Below are positions 1 to 4,723 of a DNA stretch of 5,806 nucleotides, piece by piece. A program made the position numbers and the translations under genes. Below the pieces are notes generated by a model. It was not told where the DNA came from, searched no databases, and worked only from the letters and a program-made list of their open reading frames with translations. The stretch is from Candidatus Bathyarchaeota archaeon (lineage in GTDB: Archaea > Thermoproteota > Bathyarchaeia > Bathyarchaeales > Bathyarchaeaceae). Within the stretch, counting starts at the first letter, position 1. The number at the start of each line of letters is the position of its first letter. The stretch spans positions 1-5,806 of the forward strand of contig JAGLRI010000085.1 of NCBI GenBank assembly GCA_023136395.1, read 5' to 3'.

Positions 1-95
1 AATGCATTCACTATCGCGTTTAAGTCAAGCCCATGCTTCAAGGCACCAGTAGCAACCACATTCTCTATATTAACATCAGGTTCAACCTGCGGCAT
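1..95 (-). CDS. tbp: TATA-binding protein (TBP), N-terminal 31 codons only
   Basis: This is the start of the archaeal general transcription factor TBP, which binds the TATA box and recruits TFB and RNA polymerase. Reading leftward from the ATG at 95, the protein begins MPQVEPDVNIENVVATGALK and continues HGLDLNAIVNA before the window ends. The 'NIENVVAT...L...LDLNAIV' pattern is the opening strand and first helix of the first TBP repeat. Full archaeal TBPs are about 180-190 residues, so roughly five sixths of the gene lies outside the window. A GGGAG Shine-Dalgarno (plus-strand 105-109) lies 9 bases upstream of the ATG, and no other start is in a better position. The recognition rests on this short N-terminal match only, but the motif is distinctive. 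Confidence 0.9.
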   Translation of the reverse strand, partial: MPQVEPDVNIENVVATGALKHGLDLNAIVNA

Positions 96-104
96 TCACT
101 ACAT

Positions 105-109
105 CTCCC
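105..109 (-). promoter_or_regulatory. Shine-Dalgarno of the TBP gene
   Basis: Reading on the minus strand, GGGAG precedes the TBP ATG with 9 intervening bases. A T/A-rich GGGTTAAAAAGG on the same strand (plus-strand 145-156) could be its TATA element, but the surrounding sequence is AT-rich and that part is weak. Confidence 0.5.
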
Positions 110-159
110 TGGATTATTTGTATTCCTTTAATTGATATTGAACCTTTTTAACCCTTCCC

Positions 160-540
160 TAATTGAAAAAAGAAAAAGTATGCACTGCAAGATTTTTGGT
201 TTTTCAATGATTAAAACAATGTAAGACATGTATTCAAGGTTATAACAAAAGTTCAGAGTCAAAGGTGTAATTAATGCTTGTTGATGTTTTTCGAGAGATT
301 GCTTTGGTCTGGAAGAAGAAGAGAAATTGAAGATTGTAGATATTCAGATGGTGTTTCAGAGGTTCTTTAATCCATTGACAATACAGTATAATGCACGCGC
401 GATACTAACTTTGAATACCGTTAGAAAAAAGTAGAGATTTAATTAGAAATTGGATATAGTGTGAATTGCATAAAAGTGCGCATCATATTTATTGCATCTC
501 AAGTGTTTCGAATCGTCTTTGTATGTAATAAATTGGAAGT
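160..540. other. Intergenic stretch without a convincing gene
   Basis: This stretch separates the divergent TBP and protease genes. I see no open frame with protein-like character, no tRNA-like fold and no long repeat. There is one possible 18-codon ORF on the plus strand (ATG 274 to TGA 328-330). A TATAAC element lies at 241-246 and an AAAGGTG at 261-267, a plausible promoter and ribosome-binding-site arrangement. The peptide matches nothing I recognise. A short direct repeat ATTGCAT occurs twice near 466 and 491. The space is larger than two divergent promoters need, so it may hold an unrecognised small RNA or a fully decayed gene. Confidence 0.5.
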
Positions 541-545
541 CTAGA

Positions 546-551
546 TTTATA
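546..551 (+). promoter_or_regulatory. Possible TATA box of the protease gene
   Basis: TTTATA lies about 60 bases upstream of the inferred ACG start. A start site about 25 bases downstream would leave a leader of about 34 bases that includes the GGAGAG Shine-Dalgarno. The surrounding DNA is AT-rich, so this is a position-based inference only. Confidence 0.35.
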
Positions 552-595
552 GTTCTTTTATTATTTTAGGGTCAGACATAAAGTTAAAAGGTAAA

Positions 596-601
596 GGAGA
601 G
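596..601 (+). promoter_or_regulatory. Shine-Dalgarno GGAGAG that fixes the protease start
   Basis: GGAGAG is the only strong purine-rich site near the beginning of the open protease frame. It lies 6 bases before an in-frame ACG at 608-610, a normal Shine-Dalgarno-to-start distance. From that ACG the frame encodes a clean signal peptide. The next out-of-frame alternative, TTG at 603, runs into a stop after four codons. Confidence 0.6.
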
Positions 602-607
602 CTTGAT

Positions 608-2170
608 ACGCATTTAAAATTTATTACCATCACTACCATATTACTACTTTTCATCTCGTTAAACCTAATCTTACCAATCGTTACATCCGTCTCTAACGCA
701 GACGTAACGATTGTTAATGCATGGTGGACATGTTGGAGTCGAGACAGGAATTCCAATAAAATCGATGATGTCCTTGAAGAAATAACGAAAAATTCCCAGA
801 AAGTAGCCATTTTCCTTGATTATGATCACCCTCCAACGAATGAAGATATAGAACTACTTTTACAACTCAACCTCACGATTTCACATGTAGCTAGGTATAT
901 TGATACCGTTTCATTACATAATGTAAGTGCTTCACTCATTCAGGTATTAGCAAACTTGCCACATGTCGTAATGGTTGAAACCCAACCTGAAATTCATCCT
1001 CTTCTGGATACAAGTACAAAATCGGTGAGAGCTCGCGGATCAAGTTTATACTCTCCTAACACAGCATGGGAGGTAGGATATACTGGTAAGGATATTGTTG
1101 TAGCAGTCTTAGATACGGGTGTAGACGATGAACATGAATTTCTAAAAGGAAAATTTATAGCAGGATTTGATTGCAGTGGACCAGCACCAGGATCTGACCG
1201 AGAAATAAACCCTGATGATCTAGATGGGCATGGAACACACGTAACGAGTATAATCATGAGCACAGGCGGACCTGACGAAACTTATAAGGGGGTAGCTCCC
1301 GACGCGAAGCTCGTGGATGTTAAAGTCTTAGGAGATGTCGGGAAAAGCTTTAGTGGTCAACTTATCCGAGGAATAGAATGGGTGATAGAAAATAAAGATA
1401 AATATAATATTACAATCATTAATTTGAGCGTCGGATCGGACATAGAAGACCCTGATGGAACGTCTGCACCATCTCAAGCAGCAAATATGGCCGTTGAAAA
1501 CGGTCTAATCGTAATTGCCGCAGCAGGAAACAAGGGCCCAGGCACACAAACTCTAACAGCTCCAAGTGTCGCAGAAAAGGCAATATGTGTAACAGCGCTC
1601 GATGACATGAACACCATAAATCGAGTTGACGACATAATCACTTCCTATTCAAGCCGTGGTCCTGGTGGGAATGGTGCCAAAAAGCCGGATATAGCAGCGC
1701 CTGGGAATAATATTATTGGCGCCAGAGCGGTCATAGCTGGCAACGCTTCGAATGAAATTATTATGATGTCTGGAACAAGTATGGCTACTCCACATGTAAC
1801 AGGGGTAGTCGCCTTAATTCTTCAAGCCAATCCAAATCTTTCACCATCGGAAGTTAAACAAAATTTATTGAACACTGCTGAAGACAAAGGAGAAACGGGA
1901 TGGGATGTTGATTATGGTTGGGGTGAAGTAGAAGCGTATAAAGCAGTAGCCTCAGCATTAAATGTAGACTTTAGGGATTTTGATGAGCCGTTATCCACCC
2001 AATCACTTTTGAGTCTAGAAAAAATTGTTAATGGCTTAATATCCCAATTGCTAATAACTGGTTATGAAATTTTGATGCCTGGGGGGATTATCACAATAAT
2101 TGCAGTAACAACCGTTGTAGTAATAGATACACTAGTATATAGAAAGAAAGACGAGTTCACTATTCCATGA
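608..2170 (+). CDS. Secreted subtilisin-like serine protease (S8 family) with C-terminal membrane anchor; start codon ACG or mutated
   Basis: This is a preproprotease that cleaves peptide bonds outside the cell. The frame is open from 545. With ACG 608 as residue 1 it is 520 residues. Residues 4-31 form a hydrophobic signal peptide ending SNA. An acidic 'DRNSNKIDD' segment (46-54) looks like a calcium-binding motif, and an I9-like inhibitory propeptide spans about 60-135. In the catalytic domain (about 145-455) Asp169 lies in LDTG, His208 in GHGTHV, the oxyanion Asn308 in AAAGN and Ser391 in GTSMATPH. A transmembrane helix at about 491-511 is followed by YRKK, which suggests cell-surface anchoring. 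No ATG, GTG or TTG lies in frame before TTG 956, and starting there would delete the signal and most of the propeptide. The start is therefore non-canonical, mutated or misread. The catalytic part looks intact. The next genes are on the other strand. Confidence 0.92.
   Translation, partial: THLKFITITTILLLFISLNLILPIVTSVSNADVTIVNAWWTCWSRDRNSNKIDDVLEEITKNSQKVAIFLDYDHPPTNEDIELLLQLNLTISHVARYIDTVSLHNVSASLIQVLANLPHVVMVETQPEIHPLLDTSTKSVRARGSSLYSPNTAWEVGYTGKDIVVAVLDTGVDDEHEFLKGKFIAGFDCSGPAPGSDREINPDDLDGHGTHVTSIIMSTGGPDETYKGVAPDAKLVDVKVLGDVGKSFSGQLIRGIEWVIENKDKYNITIINLSVGSDIEDPDGTSAPSQAANMAVENGLIVIAAAGNKGPGTQTLTAPSVAEKAICVTALDDMNTINRVDDIITSYSSRGPGGNGAKKPDIAAPGNNIIGARAVIAGNASNEIIMMSGTSMATPHVTGVVALILQANPNLSPSEVKQNLLNTAEDKGETGWDVDYGWGEVEAYKAVASALNVDFRDFDEPLSTQSLLSLEKIVNGLISQLLITGYEILMPGGIITIIAVTTVVVIDTLVYRKKDEFTIP
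675..713 (+). repeat. Strong stem-loop inside the protease signal-peptide/propeptide codons
   Basis: CAATCGTTAC (675-684) is perfectly complementary to GTAACGATTG (704-713). Inside it, GTCT (689-692) pairs with AGAC (700-703), leaving a 4-base bulge and a 7-base loop. The 14 pairs cover codons around the signal-peptide cleavage site. The structure could slow translation, protect the mRNA, or simply be chance. Confidence 0.6.
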
Positions 2171-2210
2171 TCCGATGTATTTGTGGGATTCTCGAAGAAG
2201 AAACATCGGA
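2171..2210 (+). terminator. Inverted repeat directly after the protease stop codon
   Basis: TCCGATGT (2171-2178) and ACATCGGA (2203-2210) form a perfect 8-bp stem beginning at the base after TGA. A smaller TTCT/AGAA pairing lies inside. There is no T-run behind it, so it is not a classical intrinsic terminator. It could protect the 3' end of the mRNA or aid termination. It also lies beyond the 3' end of the opposing threonine synthase relic. Confidence 0.4.
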
Positions 2211-2250
2211 AATCTGCTAGTCTCCTAACAAGCGTTCAATGGAACTTATT

Positions 2251-2520
2251 TTAGCTTTTGCCAGGATAGGTTGGATATTTTTGCATGACTATTTCTGGGT
2301 CTTTCAGTCCGTGACCAGTAGTTATGCAAATCACAGTATCATTTTCATCAATTTTTCCAGAGGAAATAAGTTTTTGCAATCCTGCAATAGACGCAGCACT
2401 TGCGGGTTCAACAAAAAGGCCTTCATAATAGACCAGAAGTCTCTGGGCTTCGATGATCTCTTCGTCTGAAACTGTTTCAGCTAGACCTTTAGATTCTTTT
2501 CTGCTAGATAGCTCTAATAC
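2251..2520 (-). pseudogene. thrC: Threonine synthase, C-terminal remnant
   Basis: Threonine synthase is a PLP enzyme that makes threonine from O-phosphohomoserine. Only its end is present. From about 2520 down to the TAA at 2251-2253 the frame reads ESKGLAETVSDEEIIEAQ, then EGLFVEPASAAS, then ITTGHGLKD, and finishes YPTYPGKS. 'EPASAAS' and 'TTGHGLKD' are hallmark C-terminal ThrC motifs. The match covers about 80-90 residues of an enzyme several times longer, and the Lys that binds PLP is absent. Upstream of codon 2520 the frame stays open to a TAA at 2599-2601, but the sequence turns Lys/Leu-rich and no longer resembles ThrC. No start codon lies in front. I infer a truncated duplicate or an old recombination junction. 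The functional gene would have to be elsewhere. Confidence 0.88.
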
Positions 2521-2542
2521 CGTCTTTATCTGAAGTCTTAAT

Positions 2543-2779
2543 TTAATCTTTTTTAATTGTAAAAACTGAGTGATATTTAGCGTTTTTTGAAAGTTTGTTT
2601 AACATAATAACAGCTACTGAGTGGGACATCTTCCCTTGCTTCTAAATCCTAGGCAGTTGTATGCATGCATGGTTCTGAGCAACCGTGTAGGTTCCGTGGT
2701 CTCCGATTACGCTGAATACATCCATACCGATGCGATCCGCTCTTCCGGTTTTTAGGAGCCTACGAGCTTTTTCAATCAT
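2543..2779 (-). pseudogene. Small SWIM zinc-finger protein, decayed
   Basis: From ATG 2779 the frame reads MIEKARRLLKTGRADRIGMD, then VFSVIGDHGTYTVAQNHAC and IQLPRI. It meets TAG at 2642-2644 and continues KQGKMSHSVAVIML to a TAA at 2543-2545 (78 codons plus the stop). The layout resembles small archaeal SWIM-domain proteins: 'KARRLLKTGR', 'GxxGTYTV', a CxCP knuckle, then CxH followed by a hydrophobic helix (SHSVAVIML). SWIM domains bind zinc through CxC...CxH and usually act in DNA or protein binding. Here the second Cys of CxC is Gln and the Cys of CxH is Met or missing, so only one Cys and the His remain. Loss of ligands plus the internal TAG argue for a pseudogene. An upstream in-frame TTG at 2794 is an alternative start. 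The family call is from memory of the motif and is moderately secure. Confidence 0.65.
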
Positions 2780-2818
2780 CCTGTTGAGGGACAACTATTC
2801 CACAACCCGTAATTTTAC

Positions 2819-2827
2819 ATTATATTA
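2819..2827 (-). promoter_or_regulatory. Possible TATA box of the SWIM relic
   Basis: On the minus strand TAATATAAT lies about 44 bases upstream of ATG 2779. A start site about 25 bases downstream falls near 2797, just before TTG 2794, which would give a short leader or a leaderless mRNA. If real, the relic was once an independently expressed gene. Confidence 0.35.
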
Positions 2828-2883
2828 GCCCCATGAAGGGTGACGGTTGTGGATGTCACACAAATCATTCAAGGTTCACTATA

Positions 2884-2921
2884 ATAAATAAAAAACACTT
2901 TTCTATCTCTCCAAAAATTGG
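2884..2921 (-). terminator. T-rich termination region downstream of 5S rRNA
   Basis: Reading past the 3' end of the 5S gene on the minus strand, there is CCAATTTTTGG (plus-strand 2911-2921), then a GTTTTTTATTTATT tract (plus-strand about 2883-2896). Archaeal RNA polymerase commonly stops at such T-runs. No stable hairpin is needed. Confidence 0.45.
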
Positions 2922-2948
2922 TTTTCGGATTTATTCAATCCATGTAAT

Positions 2949-3104
2949 GGGGTCGCCAGCTTTTCCCGCTTCTCATGGCCGAAGACCACAATAACACAGG
3001 AAACGGAGCGCAGTTTAACTTCCGAGTTCCCGCTTGTGTATTATGTCTACACAAAGTTTCGGAATGGGTTCGGGTGGTTCCCACGCCCTATGGCCGGCAA
3101 TCCC
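2949..3104 (-). rRNA. rrf: 5S ribosomal RNA with a 30-31 base insertion in loop C
   Basis: This is the 5S rRNA of the large ribosomal subunit, which binds uL5 and uL18. On the minus strand, conserved 5S blocks appear in order: GGCCATAGGGCG (5' region and helix II), ACCCGAACCCATTCCGAA (helix III and loop C), CTCGGAAGTTAAACTGCGC (end of loop C, helix III and helix II), and GCGGGAAAAGCTGGC at the 3' side. Helix I forms between GCCGGC near the 5' end and GCTGGC near the 3' end, and it can extend outward through GGG/CCC; those outer pairs set the ends to within a few bases. Helix II (GGGCGT/GCGCTC) also pairs. The gene is about 156 bases against the usual 120-125, and the excess is one segment in loop C (3029-3059). 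No 16S or 23S gene is present in the window, so this 5S is not part of a contiguous rRNA operon here, as in many archaea. Confidence 0.9.
3029..3058 (-). other. Hairpin insertion within 5S loop C
   Basis: In a normal 5S gene CCGAA runs straight into CTCGG. Here they are separated by 31 bases. The core is a perfect 7-bp stem, TTGTGTA (plus-strand 3034-3040) with TACACAA (3048-3054), and a 7-base loop. The insertion is bracketed by AGTT at 3025-3028 and 3055-3058 (AACT on the RNA strand). On the RNA strand TTCCG before the insert can also pair with CGGGA at its end, giving a longer interrupted stem. It could be an expansion segment kept in the ribosome, or an intron removed by the archaeal splicing endonuclease. 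I do not see a strict bulge-helix-bulge with two 3-base bulges. Confidence 0.8.
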
Positions 3105-3127
3105 AATATCTTTCAACAACCTTACAC

Positions 3128-3142
3128 TCATTAAGCTTTCGA
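3128..3142 (-). promoter_or_regulatory. 5S rRNA promoter (BRE and TATA)
   Basis: On the minus strand TCGAAAGC (3135-3142) followed by TTAATGA (3128-3134) has the form of an archaeal BRE plus TATA box. Its centre is about 26 bases from 3104, where helix I says the 5S RNA begins. A second AT-rich block, ATATAAT (3142-3148), is less well spaced. Confidence 0.55.
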
Positions 3143-3151
3143 TTATATCCT

Positions 3152-3166
3152 AGAAAACTATATATT
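3152..3166 (+). promoter_or_regulatory. tRNA gene promoter (BRE and TATA)
   Basis: AGAAAAC followed by TATATATT ends 28 bases before the first tRNA base at 3194. Transcription would begin near 3188, leaving a leader of a few bases for RNase P to remove. It lies back to back with the 5S promoter in the same 90-base spacer. Confidence 0.6.
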
Positions 3167-3211
3167 CAGAAATTGAACTTCATTGGTACAGACGGGGCCG
3201 TAGTCTAGTCT

Positions 3212-3240
3212 CGACTTAGTAACAACTAAGTTGCTGGAGA
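3212..3240 (+). other. tRNA intron 1 (D-loop)
   Basis: ACTTAGT (3214-3220) and ACTAAGT (3225-3231) form a perfect 7-bp hairpin with loop AACA. TCTC (3209-3212) can pair with GAGA (3237-3240), leaving TAG and a 3-4 base bulge, which resembles a bulge-helix-bulge splice structure. Two splice placements give acceptable D-loops, so the boundaries may shift by about four bases to the left. Confidence 0.65.
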
Positions 3241-3249
3241 GGCATGACG

Positions 3250-3281
3250 ACAATTAGCACTAGTGTGCTGACCGTTAAGGG
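3250..3281 (+). other. tRNA intron 2 (between D-arm and anticodon stem)
   Basis: TTAGCAC (3254-3260) pairs with GTGCTGA (3265-3271) around loop TAGT, the same 7-bp, 4-base-loop design as intron 1. Removing the segment joins D-stem GAC plus G26 to CTCC, the 5' side of an anticodon stem complementary to GGAG before the variable loop. A strict bulge-helix-bulge is not obvious. Confidence 0.6.
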
Positions 3282-3286
3282 CTCCA

Positions 3287-3313
3287 GAATAATGTTCAAG
3301 AAAGTACTGACCA
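3287..3313 (+). other. tRNA intron 3 (5' side of the anticodon loop)
   Basis: After CTCCA the next bases are GAATAATG, which would put A instead of the universal U at position 33, so the anticodon loop cannot continue here. Skipping to TTTGGAA at 3314 restores U33 and a 7-base loop. AATG (3291-3294) can pair with CATT (3312-3315), and CCA with TGG outside it, but there is no strong internal hairpin. These junctions are the least certain of the four. Confidence 0.45.
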
Positions 3314-3321
3314 TTTGGAAT

Positions 3322-3377
3322 GAAGAGCTTCTGGAGCGGTGAAGAAACCCGTAGGAGCGGTAAAAAGCCGTTTCCGG
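3322..3377 (+). other. tRNA intron 4 (3' side of the anticodon stem)
   Basis: GGAA in the exon (3317-3320) pairs with TTCC (3372-3375) in the intron. This 4-bp helix is flanked by the 3-base bulges TGA and GGG, so the arrangement is close to a canonical bulge-helix-bulge. Cutting there gives the modelled exon joint within one base. The intron holds two related units beginning GGAGCGGT (3333-3340 and 3354-3361, 21 bases apart). Each can form a small CGG/CCG hairpin. TTCTGGAGC (3329-3337) is perfectly complementary to GCTCCAGAA (3281-3289), which would compete with the mature anticodon stem. Confidence 0.55.
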
Positions 3378-3414
3378 GGAGAGGTCGCTGGTTCAAATCC
3401 GGCCGGCCCCACCA

Positions 3415-3463
3415 AAGTTATTTTCTGTTAACTCTTTAGCTTCACCCATAAAAGTCCACCATT
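3415..3463. terminator. Convergent spacer between tRNA and desulfurase genes
   Basis: Directly after the tRNA CCA the plus strand reads TTATTTTCTGTT, a T-rich run suited to archaeal termination. The desulfurase gene converges from the other side and ends at 3464. There is no hairpin. Confidence 0.4.
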
Positions 3464-4630
3464 TTAAGTTCTTTTCTCAGTAAAAAGTGGTGATATCTCC
3501 CTCAATTTCTCTACGGAGTGAGGCAGCACTTCCAGAATATAGTCTATGTTCTCTTCTGTGGTATATTTTCCAAATGATAGTCGTAAGCTTCCATGAACTT
3601 CTTCAGGTTTTAATCCGAGGGCTAGTAGAACATGACTAGGTTCTAGAGAGGTTGATGAGCAGGCAGAACCAGTTGAAGCAGCAATTCCCTCCTCATTTAA
3701 GAGTAGGATTAAAGATTCGCCTTCGATGTAGGAGAATCTGAAGTTTACGATATTGGATAGACTTTTGGTGGGATGACCATTAAGATAAGCATGTTCAATT
3801 TCTAATACTCCCTTTATAAGGTGGTCTTTGAACTTAGTTAGCTTCTGGGCTTCTAGATTCATCTCCTTTTTTCTAAGTTCAACAGCTTTGGCAAAGCCCA
3901 TTATTCCCGGAACATTCTCTGTACTAGATCTAAGACCGAACTCGTGGTTTCCACCATGTAGTAAAGGCTCAATTTCTATTTCCTTGCGGATATATAGTGC
4001 ACCGACTCCTTTCGGTCCGTAGATCTTATGAGCGTTGACCGTCATTAAATCTATATTCATCTTCTCCACATCAATTGGTATTTTTCCGAAGCTTTGGGCA
4101 GCATCGGTATGAAAGTAAGCGTTATACTCATGGCATAATTTTCCAATCTCTTTTATAGGTTGAATAGTACCAATCTCGTTATTTGCATGTATAATTGATA
4201 CTATGGAAACTCCTCTTCTCAAAGCATTCTCCAACTCCCCAATGTCCAATAGACCGAATCTATCCACAGGAAGATGTACGACCTTAAAGCCCTGTTTTCT
4301 CAACCACTCAGCTGAATTTAAGACGCAGTGATGCTCAATAGTTGAAATCGCTAAGTGCATTTTCCTCTTCCCTTCTTTAAATGCAACCCCTTTTAAGGCT
4401 AGATTACTAGCTTCGGTAGCACTTCCAGTAAAAATTAACTCGTTGGGCTTGGCGTTCATGGATCCTGCAATAGTATTCCTAGCATCTTCTAGGGCTCGCT
4501 TTGCCTCTAACCCAAAGGTGTTAATGGAGGAAGCGTTGCCATAAACTACTGTAAAATAGGGCTTCATGGCTTCAAGCACACTTGGATCTAAAGGTGTCGT
4601 GGCGGCATAGTCTACATAAACTCGTTTCAT
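3464..4630 (-). CDS. Cysteine desulfurase (NifS/IscS family)
   Basis: This PLP enzyme removes sulfur from L-cysteine to give alanine and an enzyme-bound persulfide for Fe-S cluster assembly and tRNA thiolation. It is a cytosolic homodimer of aminotransferase class V. The 388-residue protein has the usual length. Visible landmarks are the N-terminal VYVDYAATTPL, His100 in IEHH, Asp176 and Gln179 in HTDAAQS, the PLP Lys202 in NAHKIYGPKG, the GLRSSTEN segment (233-239, usually R-[PS]-G-TEN), and the catalytic Cys324 in TGSACSS on a long mobile loop of group-I type. ATG 4630 gives the conserved N-terminus with no extension. AGGGAT is a weak Shine-Dalgarno and the TATA spacing also fits a leaderless mRNA. 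No IscU/SufBC scaffold gene is adjacent. The gene lies 93 bases downstream of the Nudix gene on the same strand but seems to have its own promoter. iscS versus nifS cannot be decided. Confidence 0.97.
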   Translation of the reverse strand: MKRVYVDYAATTPLDPSVLEAMKPYFTVVYGNASSINTFGLEAKRALEDARNTIAGSMNAKPNELIFTGSATEASNLALKGVAFKEGKRKMHLAISTIEHHCVLNSAEWLRKQGFKVVHLPVDRFGLLDIGELENALRRGVSIVSIIHANNEIGTIQPIKEIGKLCHEYNAYFHTDAAQSFGKIPIDVEKMNIDLMTVNAHKIYGPKGVGALYIRKEIEIEPLLHGGNHEFGLRSSTENVPGIMGFAKAVELRKKEMNLEAQKLTKFKDHLIKGVLEIEHAYLNGHPTKSLSNIVNFRFSYIEGESLILLLNEEGIAASTGSACSSTSLEPSHVLLALGLKPEEVHGSLRLSFGKYTTEENIDYILEVLPHSVEKLREISPLFTEKRT

Positions 4631-4651
4631 ACTTTATCCCTAAATTGGAAG

Positions 4652-4696
4652 ATATAAATCCATGAAACGCTACATCTTTGATAAAAGATATAAGTT
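4652..4696 (-). promoter_or_regulatory. Two TATA-like elements upstream of the cysteine desulfurase
   Basis: On the minus strand ATTTATAT (4652-4659) is centred about 25 bases before ATG 4630, which would make the mRNA leaderless. A second element, ACTTATATC (4688-4696), would start transcription near 4666 and include the weak AGGGAT Shine-Dalgarno (4636-4641). Both share the core TTATATC. Either would make the gene independent of the upstream Nudix gene. Confidence 0.45.
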
Positions 4697-4723
4697 TTGT
4701 AACTGAGGTTTACAAAAGATGTT

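Larger units (their letters stand above)
3194..3414 (+). tRNA. Multi-intron tRNA, best fit Pro(UGG), CCA encoded
   Basis: GGGGCCG (3194-3200) pairs perfectly with CGGCCCC (3404-3410), followed by A73 and an encoded CCA (3412-3414). The T-arm is canonical: stems 3387-3391 and 3399-3403 around the loop TTCAAAT. The variable loop AGGTC is 3382-3386. TA at positions 8-9 and the start of the D-arm are normal. The gene is 221 bases, so about 144 must be removed. A consistent model uses exons 3194-3211, 3241-3249, 3282-3286, 3314-3321 and 3378-3414. It gives a D-arm GTCTAGTCTGGCATGAC, an anticodon arm with stem CTCCA/TGGAG and loop TTTGGAA (anticodon UGG), and 77 nt in all. A73 and the acceptor stem suit archaeal Pro, but A37 is odd because G37 is usual. 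A shifted splice could instead read UUG (Gln). Being a tRNA with introns is secure; isotype and exact junctions (±2 or more) are not. Confidence 0.82.

Noticed and set aside
547..810. Minus-strand open frame of 87 codons
   Set aside because: It lies opposite the signal peptide and propeptide of the protease, which form a coherent protein on the plus strand.
2239..2469. Plus-strand open frame of 76 codons
   Set aside because: It is the reverse complement of the threonine synthase fragment, whose motifs are unmistakable on the minus strand.
2975..3208. Plus-strand open frame of 77 codons across the 5S region
   Set aside because: It is antisense to the 5S rRNA and runs into the tRNA. Its codons simply read the complement of conserved rRNA.
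3244..3310. C/D-box guide RNA inside the tRNA introns (ATGACGA and two CTGA boxes)
   Set aside because: The C box overlaps tRNA D-stem bases, no C' box is recognisable, and the CTGA boxes are parts of the intron sequence that chance explains.
3194..3414. tRNA-Val or tRNA-Gln identity
   Set aside because: The D-arm is Val-like but no NAC anticodon can be built. A UUG (Gln) reading needs A at position 32 and an acceptor stem unusual for Gln. Neither is excluded, but Pro(UGG) pairs better.
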